DNA from: UBA1738 sp045538755
Lineage (GTDB): Bacteria > Bacillota > Clostridia > UBA1381
Length of the DNA: 64,000 nt
Direction: 5' to 3'
Assembly (NCBI GenBank): GCA_045538755.1
Contig: JAZQEC010000041.1
Coordinates: 62,001 to 126,000, forward strand
The position numbers and the translations under genes are program-made. The notes beneath the pieces were generated by a model that saw only the letters and a list, made by a program, of their open reading frames with translations, had not been told where the DNA came from and ran no database searches. This document shows, one piece after another, positions 43,072-50,998 of the stretch; the stretch's first letter is position 1, and every line of letters starts with the position of its first letter.

Positions 43072-44610
43072 ATGCAGGTAAAAAAACAGAACATAAATAT
43101 TGGAAAAGCTATTTATGAGGGGGACATAAAAACAAGTGCCGAGGGAAGCATAATAGTCCCTGATGTAAAGCCGGACATTTTAAAGGTTTTGCAGGTAGAT
43201 GCAGAGACATTTTTGTGTGAAAAGCAGATAGAGGACGGAAAAATCACTGTAAAAGGGAAGGTTAATGTAACAGTTTTATATGTCCCTGAAAGTGATGAAA
43301 AATGCATTAGTTGCTTAAAAGGCTGTTTTGAATTTTGTGAAACACTTAAAAAACAGGAATTTGCAGAGGATATGGATTTAATAGCTGTTTGCGACGCACA
43401 AAAGGTTTCATATAAGCTGATAAATTCCCGTAAAATCGGAATTGAAGCTCAAATACTAATTGGCATACAGGTTTTGGCAAATAAAGAATGCAGATTTGTT
43501 TGTGATGTTGAGTCAGAAAACGCAGAAGTAAAAAAAGGAAGTATACGCCTTTTAGGCATAAATAAATACAAAGAATTTTCTTTTTCACTTGAAGAAACTT
43601 TTGATTTTGCTTCAGGCAAATCTCCTGCAGAAGAAATTTTGAAAAGTAATGTAATTATACTTGAGAAAGAGTATAGAGCGCTACCAGAAAAACTTGTCAT
43701 AAAAGGCAGAGCCTTGGCATCGGTTTTATATCTTGATGAAAATGCACGGTGTGAGCATATTGATTTTGAGATACCGTTTACAGAAGTGTTTGATATGGAA
43801 GACCTTTGTGAAGATATGGAGTGTGAAGTTACATATCAGATTTGTGATACAAAGTTTTCCTTGTCGGAAGGACTTGGCGGTGAAGGAAAATGCATTTCTA
43901 TGACAGCGGAAGTGCTTGTATGCGTAAAGTGTGAAACAGAAGAGGAAGCGCCTATTCTTTGTGATTGCTACTTTACTGATAGAGACTGCGCTTTAGAATG
44001 TGAAGATATGGAAAATGAAGAAATAACAGACAGACCTAAGTTTTCGGCAATTATAAAGGAGCTTTTGCAAAAGGGTGAGAATGCACCTGAAATAGAAGGT
44101 GTATATACAGCGGTTGCAAAGCCTTATATAACATCTTCGCAAATTCAAAATGGACGAATTGCTGTTTCAGGCAAAACTGTTGTGTATGTTTTGTATACAA
44201 CGAATAACCCGCAAATTCCTGTTTGCAGCATAAGTGAAGAAATTCCTTTTAGCTATATGATTGACTGCGAAGATAAATCAAGAGATTTGGATGTTCTTTT
44301 GAGTATTGATTGCGAGCATTTAAGCTATACTATAAGCTCGGCAAGTTCTGTTGAGGTAAGATGTGGCATTGCGATAAAGGGAAAAGTAGTAAAAAAATCT
44401 TCAGTAAGAGTAATAAAAAACATTGAAGAATGTGAACAGTTAAAACAGGAAAGCGGTATGATTATCTATTTTGTAAAAGATGGTGATAAAATCTGGGATA
44501 TTGCTAAACATTACCACGTAAAATGCGAAAGTATTTTATCCTGTAACGGACTTGATGAATATTCAGAACTTGTAAAAGGTGAAAAGCTGATTATCCCTGT
44601 AACAAAGTAA
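43072..44610 (+). CDS. sipL: Spore morphogenesis protein with DUF3794 repeats and LysM (SipL-like)
   Basis: The 512-residue protein contains three DUF3794-type repeats (about 10-130, 170-290, 320-440), each with an ILKVL or VILEKEYR type strand and KGKVNVTVLY / KGRALASVLY / SGKTVVYVLY motifs. It ends with a LysM domain (IIYFVKDGDKIWDIAKHYHV to GEKLIIPV). This is the architecture of Clostridioides SipL, which tethers SpoIVA and the coat to the forespore. Mother-cell expression is expected. No sigma-A promoter lies between the rhaB terminator and the gene, so a sporulation promoter inside or before the terminator, or read-through, must drive it. Confidence 0.9.
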   Translation: MQVKKQNINIGKAIYEGDIKTSAEGSIIVPDVKPDILKVLQVDAETFLCEKQIEDGKITVKGKVNVTVLYVPESDEKCISCLKGCFEFCETLKKQEFAEDMDLIAVCDAQKVSYKLINSRKIGIEAQILIGIQVLANKECRFVCDVESENAEVKKGSIRLLGINKYKEFSFSLEETFDFASGKSPAEEILKSNVIILEKEYRALPEKLVIKGRALASVLYLDENARCEHIDFEIPFTEVFDMEDLCEDMECEVTYQICDTKFSLSEGLGGEGKCISMTAEVLVCVKCETEEEAPILCDCYFTDRDCALECEDMENEEITDRPKFSAIIKELLQKGENAPEIEGVYTAVAKPYITSSQIQNGRIAVSGKTVVYVLYTTNNPQIPVCSISEEIPFSYMIDCEDKSRDLDVLLSIDCEHLSYTISSASSVEVRCGIAIKGKVVKKSSVRVIKNIEECEQLKQESGMIIYFVKDGDKIWDIAKHYHVKCESILSCNGLDEYSELVKGEKLIIPVTK

Positions 44611-44628
44611 AATAAAGTTTAATATCAT

Positions 44629-44658
44629 AGAGTATGGATATTCCATACTCTTTTTTTT
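44629..44658 (+). terminator. Terminator of sipL
   Basis: AGAGTATGGA pairs perfectly with TCCATACTCT, followed by a long T tract. Confidence 0.92.
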
Positions 44659-44687
44659 GTTTTGTAAAAGAAATGTTAGAAATAATC

Positions 44688-44716
44688 TTGTAATTTTTTT
44701 GTATTTATAGTATAAT
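44688..44716 (+). promoter_or_regulatory. Sigma-A promoter of cysE-cysS operon
   Basis: TTGTAA, 17 bp, TATAAT, 30 bp before the cysE ATG. There is no T-box for Cys. Confidence 0.75.
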
Positions 44717-44746
44717 AGTTATATATGGTAATTAAGGTGGTGTATT

Positions 44747-45418
44747 ATGCTCTTTAAAAATATTTCTTATGATGTTAAGGCAGTGCTTGAACGAGATCCG
44801 GCGGCTAGATCAAAAATAGAAGTATTTTTGCTTTATCCGGGAATTCAGGCAGTTATGTGGCATAGAGTAGCACACTTTTTCTATAAACATAACAGAAAAT
44901 TTATCGCCAGATGGATTTCACAGTGTACAAGATTCTGGACGGGAATAGAAATTCATCCGGGAGCAACTATCGGCAGAGGTCTTTTTATAGACCATGGTAT
45001 GGGCGTTGTAATCGGTGAAACCACGATAATTGGTGATGACTGTACAATCTATCAAGGGGTAACTCTTGGAGGTACAGGTAAGGAAAAAGGGAAAAGGCAT
45101 CCAACTCTTGGAAATAATGTAATGGTAGGCAGCGGCGCAAAGGTTTTAGGACCGTTTACTGTTGGTGATAACTCAAAAATTGCAGCAGGAGCTGTTGTTC
45201 TTTCGGAAGTGCCGCCGAATTCGACCTGTGTAGGTGTACCTGCAAGAATTGTAAAACGTGAAGGAATACGTGTAGATATTGACCTTGACCAGATTACAAT
45301 TCCTGATCCGGTTTCGTCGCAGATGTGTACGCTTTCTGTGCATATGGCTGCGCTTGAAAAGAAAATGAAGGAAATGGAAAATAAAACCTCGGAAGGAAAA
45401 GAAAATGAAAATTTATAA
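44747..45418 (+). CDS. cysE: Serine O-acetyltransferase
   Basis: The 223-residue enzyme makes O-acetylserine from serine and acetyl-CoA for cysteine synthesis. It is the short Firmicutes form: VKAVLERDPAARSKIEVFLLYPG, MWHRVAHFFYKHN, EIHPGATIGRGLFIDHGMGVVIGET with the catalytic His/Asp, then left-handed beta-helix hexapeptides ending GVPARIVK. Overlaps cysS by 14 bp, as in Bacillus where cysE and cysS are neighbours. Confidence 0.97.
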   Translation: MLFKNISYDVKAVLERDPAARSKIEVFLLYPGIQAVMWHRVAHFFYKHNRKFIARWISQCTRFWTGIEIHPGATIGRGLFIDHGMGVVIGETTIIGDDCTIYQGVTLGGTGKEKGKRHPTLGNNVMVGSGAKVLGPFTVGDNSKIAAGAVVLSEVPPNSTCVGVPARIVKREGIRVDIDLDQITIPDPVSSQMCTLSVHMAALEKKMKEMENKTSEGKENENL

Positions 45419-46811
45419 TACAATGACACGAGAAAAACAGGAGTTTGTCCCAATTAAGCCGGGCGAAGTTAAGATGTACTCCTGCGGACCTACGGTGTAT
45501 GATTATTTCCATATCGGAAATGCAAGACCGTTTATTATCTTTGATACAATGCGTAGATACCTTGAATATTTGGGTTATAAGGTTACATTTGTTCAGAATT
45601 TCACAGATATTGATGACAAAATGATAAACCGCGCAAATAAAGAAGGAATTACTGTTAAAGAGCTCGGTGAAAGATTTATTGCTGAATACTTTAAAGATGC
45701 CGAGGCTCTTGGAATAAAAAAAGCAACAATTCACCCAAAAGCTACTGAAAACATTGATGCAATAATTGATGTAGTCAAAAATCTTGAGGAAAAGGGATAT
45801 GCATATAACGTAGATGGAAATGTATATTTCAGAACAAAGAAGTTTGACGAATATGGCAAGCTTTCGCATCAGCCTCTTGAGGAGCTTGAATCGGGAGCAA
45901 GAATCGATGTTACCGATGATAAAGAAGACCCGATGGATTTTGCTCTTTGGAAAGCTCAAAAGCCGGGTGAACCTGCTTGGGAAAGCCCTTGGGGAATGGG
46001 AAGACCGGGCTGGCATATTGAATGTTCTGCTATGGTTAATAAGTTTTTGGGTGCAAGCATTGATATTCATTCAGGCGGAAAAGATTTAATTTTTCCACAT
46101 CACGAGAATGAAATTGCACAGTCTGAATGTGCAAATGGATGCAGTTTTGCAAATTACTGGATGCACAACGGATATATCAATATAAATAACCAGAAAATGA
46201 GTAAGTCTTTGGGCAATTTCTTTACAATTCGTGATATTACAGAGAAGTATAAGCCAGAGGTTGTAAGATTTTTTATGCTTTCTGCGCATTACAGAAGTCC
46301 TGTTAATTTCAGTGATGAACTTATGCAGCAAGCACAGTCTGCAATGGAAAGAGTTTATACCTGCATTGAAAATCTTAACTTCCTTTTGGGAGCAGCAGTA
46401 GAAAGAGAGCTAAATGATGCAGAAAAAGAACTTTCATCAGCACTTGAAAAGGCAAAAAAGCGTTTCTGCGACGCAATGGATGATGACTTAAATACTGCAG
46501 ATAGTATTTCTGCAATATTTGATATAGTTTCTGTTGCAAATAAAAATCTGTCTCAAGAGGGCGATAATGCAAAATCTGTAATAGAGGCCACTCTTTCTAT
46601 GATACATGAAATCGGCGACGTTTTAGGACTTTTTGAGAAAAAAGAAGAGCTTTTGGTTGATAGCGAAATTGAAGAATTAATCGAAAAAAGAAATGAAGCA
46701 AGAAAGAATAAAGATTGGGCTGAAGCTGACAGAATAAGAGACGAATTAAAAGCAAGAAATATTATATTAAAGGATACGCCAATGGGCGTAAAATGGTCTT
46801 ACGCAGAATGA
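45405..46811 (+). CDS. cysS: Cysteinyl-tRNA synthetase
   Basis: The 468-residue class I synthetase has YSCGPTVYDYFHIGNARPF (zinc Cys and HIGH), GWHIECSAM and HHENEIAQSE for zinc, and KMSKSLGNFF. The C-terminal anticodon domain is complete. The ATG is preceded by GGAAGGAAAAG inside cysE. mrnC overlaps its stop. Confidence 0.98.
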   Translation: MKIYNTMTREKQEFVPIKPGEVKMYSCGPTVYDYFHIGNARPFIIFDTMRRYLEYLGYKVTFVQNFTDIDDKMINRANKEGITVKELGERFIAEYFKDAEALGIKKATIHPKATENIDAIIDVVKNLEEKGYAYNVDGNVYFRTKKFDEYGKLSHQPLEELESGARIDVTDDKEDPMDFALWKAQKPGEPAWESPWGMGRPGWHIECSAMVNKFLGASIDIHSGGKDLIFPHHENEIAQSECANGCSFANYWMHNGYININNQKMSKSLGNFFTIRDITEKYKPEVVRFFMLSAHYRSPVNFSDELMQQAQSAMERVYTCIENLNFLLGAAVERELNDAEKELSSALEKAKKRFCDAMDDDLNTADSISAIFDIVSVANKNLSQEGDNAKSVIEATLSMIHEIGDVLGLFEKKEELLVDSEIEELIEKRNEARKNKDWAEADRIRDELKARNIILKDTPMGVKWSYAE

Positions 46812-47197
46812 TAAAAGAAGAAAATCCGTCGGTTTATCCGGCACTTGTGCTTGCTTATATAGGCGATGCAGTTTATGAGGTGTTTACGAGAAAGAAACTA
46901 CTTTCCATACACCCAGATATGCCGGCACATAAGCTGCACGTTCAAAACGTTGGATATGTAAAAGCAAAGGCGCAAAGTAATGCAATGGCTTTCATAGAGC
47001 CAATGCTTTCAGAAAAAGAACTCGCAATATATAAAAGGGGCAGAAATGCAAAATCTGCAACTGTCCCTAAAAATGCTGACCTCGCCGATTACAGACGTGC
47101 AACAGGCTTTGAAGCATTAGTTGGATATCTTCACTTATCGGGAGAAGATGATAGGCTTTCTGAGTTAATGGAAGTAGCATTTTTAAATGCAAAATAA
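46808..47197 (+). CDS. mrnC: Mini-ribonuclease III
   Basis: The 129-residue RNase III catalytic domain without a dsRNA-binding domain matures 23S rRNA ends. ALVLAYIGDAVYEVF carries the signature and catalytic Asp. HVQNVGYVKAKAQ and RGRNAKS are also family motifs; the latter lies in a flexible region. The ATG (46808) overlaps the cysS TGA by 4 bp, indicating coupling. In Bacillus, mrnC also follows cysS. Confidence 0.95.
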   Translation: MIKEENPSVYPALVLAYIGDAVYEVFTRKKLLSIHPDMPAHKLHVQNVGYVKAKAQSNAMAFIEPMLSEKELAIYKRGRNAKSATVPKNADLADYRRATGFEALVGYLHLSGEDDRLSELMEVAFLNAK

Positions 47198-47214
47198 ATT
47201 TTAGGAGGACGAAA

Positions 47215-48063
47215 ATGGAGAAAAAAAGAGCTACCGAACTTGCAATTATAGCAAATAAGGTAAGGAAAAATGCACTAACAGCAGTTTACAGTGCGGCATC
47301 AGGACATCCGGGAGGTTCACTTTCAGTTGCAGATTTGCTTACTTATTTGTACTGTGAGGTTATGAATGTTGATGTAAAGAATCCTAAAATGGCTGACCGC
47401 GATAGATTTGTGCTTTCAAAAGGACATACCTGTCCTGCGCTTTACGGCATTTTAGCTTATAAAGGATTTATACCTGAGGAGGATATGGCAACATTTAGAA
47501 AGGCAGACAGTTATCTTCAGGGACATCCTGATATGAATAAGGTTTCAGGGGTTGATATGTCAACAGGCTCTTTAGGACAAGGTATATCTGCCGCAGGCGG
47601 AATGGCACTGGCAGCTAAAATTGACAAAAAAGATTACAGAGTTTATGCGGTATTAGGCGACGGCGAGCTTGAAGAAGGACAAGTCTGGGAACAAGCGATG
47701 TTTGCAAGCCACTACAAGCTTGATAATTTTGCTATTTTTGTTGATTTTAATGGTCTTCAGATTGACGGCGATATAACCAAGGTTATGAATCCAACTCCTA
47801 TTGATAAAAAATTCGAAAGCTTTGGCTGGCACGTTGTTATGGCTGATGCTCATGATTTTAATTCTTTGGAAGCTGCTGTGAACGAAGCTAAGGCTACTAA
47901 GGGCAAGCCTACCGCTATAATTATGAAGTCAGTTAAGGGAAGGGGTGTTTCCTTTATGGAAAATCAGGCTGGCTGGCACGGTGCTGCACCAAATGAAGAG
48001 CAGTACAATCAGGCGATGGCAGAACTTGATGCAAAAATAGCAGAACTGGAGGCGAGTTTATAA
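47215..48063 (+). CDS. Transketolase, N-terminal (ThDP-binding) subunit
   Basis: The 282-residue half-transketolase covers the pyrophosphate-binding domain: SAASGHPGGSLSVADLL (about 25), GDGELEEGQVWEQAMFA (about 150, ThDP Mg motif GDG...N) and GWHVVMADAHD. It must pair with the following gene to form the active enzyme of the non-oxidative pentose phosphate path. TAGGAGGAC ribosome site. Stop overlaps the next ATG by one base. Confidence 0.95.
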   Translation: MEKKRATELAIIANKVRKNALTAVYSAASGHPGGSLSVADLLTYLYCEVMNVDVKNPKMADRDRFVLSKGHTCPALYGILAYKGFIPEEDMATFRKADSYLQGHPDMNKVSGVDMSTGSLGQGISAAGGMALAAKIDKKDYRVYAVLGDGELEEGQVWEQAMFASHYKLDNFAIFVDFNGLQIDGDITKVMNPTPIDKKFESFGWHVVMADAHDFNSLEAAVNEAKATKGKPTAIIMKSVKGRGVSFMENQAGWHGAAPNEEQYNQAMAELDAKIAELEASL

Positions 48064-48995
48064 TGGCAAAGAGAGCAACGAGAGAATCTTACGGAAGTGC
48101 GTTGGTTGAGTACGGCAAGGACGAAAGAATAGTAGTTTTAGATGCCGACCTTTCAAAATCAACAAAGACTGAAATGTTTAAAAAGGCATACCCGGACAGA
48201 TTTTTCAATATGGGTATTGCAGAAGCTAATATGATGTGTGTTGCTGCGGGACTTGCAGCCAGCGGAAAGATTGCGTTTGCGTCAACATTTGCAATGTTTG
48301 CAGCAGGCAGAGCTTTTGAGCAGGTAAGAAACTCAATCGGATATACAAATCTTAATGTTAAAATCGGTGCAACACACGCAGGAATTTCTGTTGGTGAAGA
48401 CGGAGCATCGCATCAGTGCCTTGAGGATATTGCACTTATGCGCAGCATTCCTAATATGGTAGTAATTAATCCGGCTGACGATATTGAAGCACAGCTTGCA
48501 GTTAAGGCTGCAATAGAACATAACGGTCCTGTTTATATGCGATTCGGACGTCTGGCTGTTGAAGATGTAAATCCGGCAGATTATAAATTTGAAATAGGTA
48601 AGGGTGTAGAACTTGCTGACGGAAAAGATGTTACAATTATTGCAACAGGTTTGATGGTTGAAATGGCACTCAAAGCAAGAGAAATGCTTCAAGCAGAAGG
48701 CATTTCGGCAAGAGTTATTAACATTCACACAATTAAGCCTATTGACAGAGATATTATCATAAAAGCTTCAAAGGAAACAGGAGCTATTGTAACTGCTGAA
48801 GAACATTCTATATATGGCGGTCTTGGAAGTGCAGTTTGCGAGGTTACAGGTGATAGCGCACCGTGTCCTGTGAAGGTTATTGGTACAGACAGATTTGGTT
48901 GTAGCGGAAAGCCGGCAGAGCTATTTAAAATGTATGGATTAACTCCTGAAAATATCTGCGAAAAAGCAAAACAGGCAATTTCTTTAAAGAAATAA
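48063..48995 (+). CDS. Transketolase, C-terminal (pyrimidine-binding) subunit
   Basis: The 310-residue partner has the pyrimidine domain (DADLSKSTKT, FFNMGIAEANMMCVAAGLA with catalytic Glu, FASTFAMFAAGRAFEQVRNS, THAGISVGEDGASHQ) and the C-terminal transketolase domain (ATGLMVEMALKA to DRFGCSG). Split transketolases are common in anaerobic Firmicutes. Last gene of the cysE operon. Confidence 0.95.
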   Translation: MAKRATRESYGSALVEYGKDERIVVLDADLSKSTKTEMFKKAYPDRFFNMGIAEANMMCVAAGLAASGKIAFASTFAMFAAGRAFEQVRNSIGYTNLNVKIGATHAGISVGEDGASHQCLEDIALMRSIPNMVVINPADDIEAQLAVKAAIEHNGPVYMRFGRLAVEDVNPADYKFEIGKGVELADGKDVTIIATGLMVEMALKAREMLQAEGISARVINIHTIKPIDRDIIIKASKETGAIVTAEEHSIYGGLGSAVCEVTGDSAPCPVKVIGTDRFGCSGKPAELFKMYGLTPENICEKAKQAISLKK

Positions 48996-49001
48996 ATAGT
49001 T

Positions 49002-49033
49002 AAAGCTGTATAGCAAATGCTATACAGCTTTTT
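49002..49033 (+). terminator. Terminator of the cysE-transketolase operon
   Basis: AAAGCTGTATAG pairs with CTATACAGCTTT. A strands on the other side allow use by the converging GH13 gene. Confidence 0.9.
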
Positions 49034-49041
49034 GAATGAAG

Positions 49042-50937
49042 TCATATTTTTTTGAAAATCTTAACCGACCGCTCCGGCATATTTATAAAATAAATTCCAT
49101 CTTCCGATGAATATTCCTCTTGTTGGAATACACCCTGCATTGTGTGTATTTTATATCTTGCAACATCAAGGCGGATGTTTGTGTTTTCGCCAGAATTTAC
49201 TAAAACAATGAATTTGTCCTTTTCATCAAAACGTATAAATCCGTAGCCGTGTTCGAACTTATATACAGTTTCAAATTCGCCGCTTTTAAAGACATTATTT
49301 TCGTTACGAAGACGGATATTTTGCTTGTAACATTCCATAATTTCGTCATTTTCATATCCCCAAGGATAGCATTTTCTGCAAAATGGGTCAGAGTAGCCCT
49401 CAATTCCGGCTTCATCACCGTAGAAAATAGTAGGAACGCCTGGAAGAAGTGTTTGCATAGAAATAATACATTTGAGTTTGGAAATTGCAAGTTCTTTTTC
49501 AAAACCCCACAGTTTTTCCTGCGCCTGCAAATCCTTGTTAGTTTCTGATTTTTGACCCATTACTGTTAAAATTCGTTCCGTATCATGACTTGAGAGGAAA
49601 TTAAGAGTTGCATAAAAAGCAGGTTTGGGGTAATTTTCTTTAAGGCTCATAATACGCTTATCAAACATTTCGGCATCAATACGTTGATTTATAAAGTCAA
49701 TCAAAGCATTTCTTAAAGGATAGTTCATTACCGAGTCAAGCTCTTCTCCCATAAAATACTGTCTTTGTTCATCATAAGCAATTTTGTTTGAAGCATCTTC
49801 CCAAACTTCTCCGATGATAACCGCATCGGGACTTTGTTTTTTAACTTCATCACGCAGTATTTTCACAAAAAAGTCAGGAAGCTCGTCCACAACATCAAGT
49901 CTCCAACCCGAAGCACCGGATTTTAACCATTTTTTTATGACAGAATCTTTGTCTTTTAAGATATAATTCTGAAAATTTTCCGAGCTTTCCTCTGTCTGCG
50001 GAAGCGTATCAATACCCCACCATGACTCATATTTTTCAGGAAAATCGAAAAAACGGAACCAGTCATAATAGAGCGAGTCTTTTGACTGATATGCGCCCAC
50101 AGAATTATAATTACCTTTTTTATTAAAATATAGGCTGTCGCTTCCTGTATGATTGAATACGCCGTCTAAAATAATTTTTATTCCATTTTTTTCAAAACGT
50201 TCGCATAGACGTTTAAAATCTTCCTCAGTACCTAGCATTGGGTCGATTGTTTTGTAGTCACCTGTATCGTATCTGTGATTTGAGTAGGCCTTAAAAATAG
50301 GATTTAAGTAAATTGCTGAAATTCCTAATTCCTTAAGGTAGGGAAGCTTCTTTTCAATACCTAAAAGATTTCCGCCAAAAAAGTCGTTGCAGAGGTATTT
50401 GCCGCCAAACTGCTCAGCTTTATAAAACGGATCATCGCCCCAATTTCTTTTTATTATGTCATTTCTGTCGCTTAAGAAACTGCCGTCTTCATTTCCGTTT
50501 GAAAAACGGTCAGGAAAAATTTGATAACAGACACTTTCTTTCCACCAGTCAGGCGTTTTATAGCATTGGTCATAAACTGTAATCTGGAATTTTTTCTGAG
50601 GAACTTCATTATATATTTTGCCGAGCCCACCGAGATTTTCTTCATTATTTCCGTAATAAACCTGCGTATCTTTTGAAGCAACATCAAAATAGTAGTGCAT
50701 AAGCCCAGTATTATCAGGAGCATTAATAACTGCCTCGTAAACATAAGTTCCTGCAATCTCGAAAACATAATGCATATTTTGTTCTTTAGTCGTTTCTTTA
50801 AAATCATAAACGACTTTTATGTGCATTGGTATTCCAAAATCAGAAAGAGCTATTCTTAAAGTAATAGGTGTATTTTTTGTTACCGATCCAAATGGTGTGC
50901 GGTAGAGTGAAGCTCTTGAGTTGTGTTCGATTTTCAT
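49042..50937 (-). CDS. GH13 alpha-glycosidase (neopullulanase/cyclomaltodextrinase type)
   Basis: The 631-residue enzyme has an N-terminal beta-sandwich of the CBM34 type (about 1-130), a GH13 barrel with YQIFPDRFSNGN, DGVFNHTG, the nucleophile Asp in GWRLDVVDE (about 348), the acid/base Glu in GEVWED (about 380) and the third Asp in NFLSSHDTER, then a C-terminal beta domain. There is no signal peptide, so it probably trims glycogen or maltodextrins inside the cell. It is the third gene of the glgA-glgP operon, separated by a hairpin. Confidence 0.95.
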   Translation of the reverse strand: MKIEHNSRASLYRTPFGSVTKNTPITLRIALSDFGIPMHIKVVYDFKETTKEQNMHYVFEIAGTYVYEAVINAPDNTGLMHYYFDVASKDTQVYYGNNEENLGGLGKIYNEVPQKKFQITVYDQCYKTPDWWKESVCYQIFPDRFSNGNEDGSFLSDRNDIIKRNWGDDPFYKAEQFGGKYLCNDFFGGNLLGIEKKLPYLKELGISAIYLNPIFKAYSNHRYDTGDYKTIDPMLGTEEDFKRLCERFEKNGIKIILDGVFNHTGSDSLYFNKKGNYNSVGAYQSKDSLYYDWFRFFDFPEKYESWWGIDTLPQTEESSENFQNYILKDKDSVIKKWLKSGASGWRLDVVDELPDFFVKILRDEVKKQSPDAVIIGEVWEDASNKIAYDEQRQYFMGEELDSVMNYPLRNALIDFINQRIDAEMFDKRIMSLKENYPKPAFYATLNFLSSHDTERILTVMGQKSETNKDLQAQEKLWGFEKELAISKLKCIISMQTLLPGVPTIFYGDEAGIEGYSDPFCRKCYPWGYENDEIMECYKQNIRLRNENNVFKSGEFETVYKFEHGYGFIRFDEKDKFIVLVNSGENTNIRLDVARYKIHTMQGVFQQEEYSSEDGIYFINMPERSVKIFKKI

Positions 50938-50969
50938 TTATACGAACCTCCGATTAGTAGTATATCATT

Positions 50970-50993
50970 AAGGGACTGCTTATGCAGTCCCTT
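50970..50993 (-). other. Intercistronic hairpin between glgP and GH13 gene
   Basis: AAGGGACTGC pairs perfectly with GCAGTCCCTT over a four-base loop, without a T tract on the minus strand. It may be an mRNA-stability or processing element rather than a terminator. Confidence 0.6.
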
Positions 50994-50998
50994 GCGTT

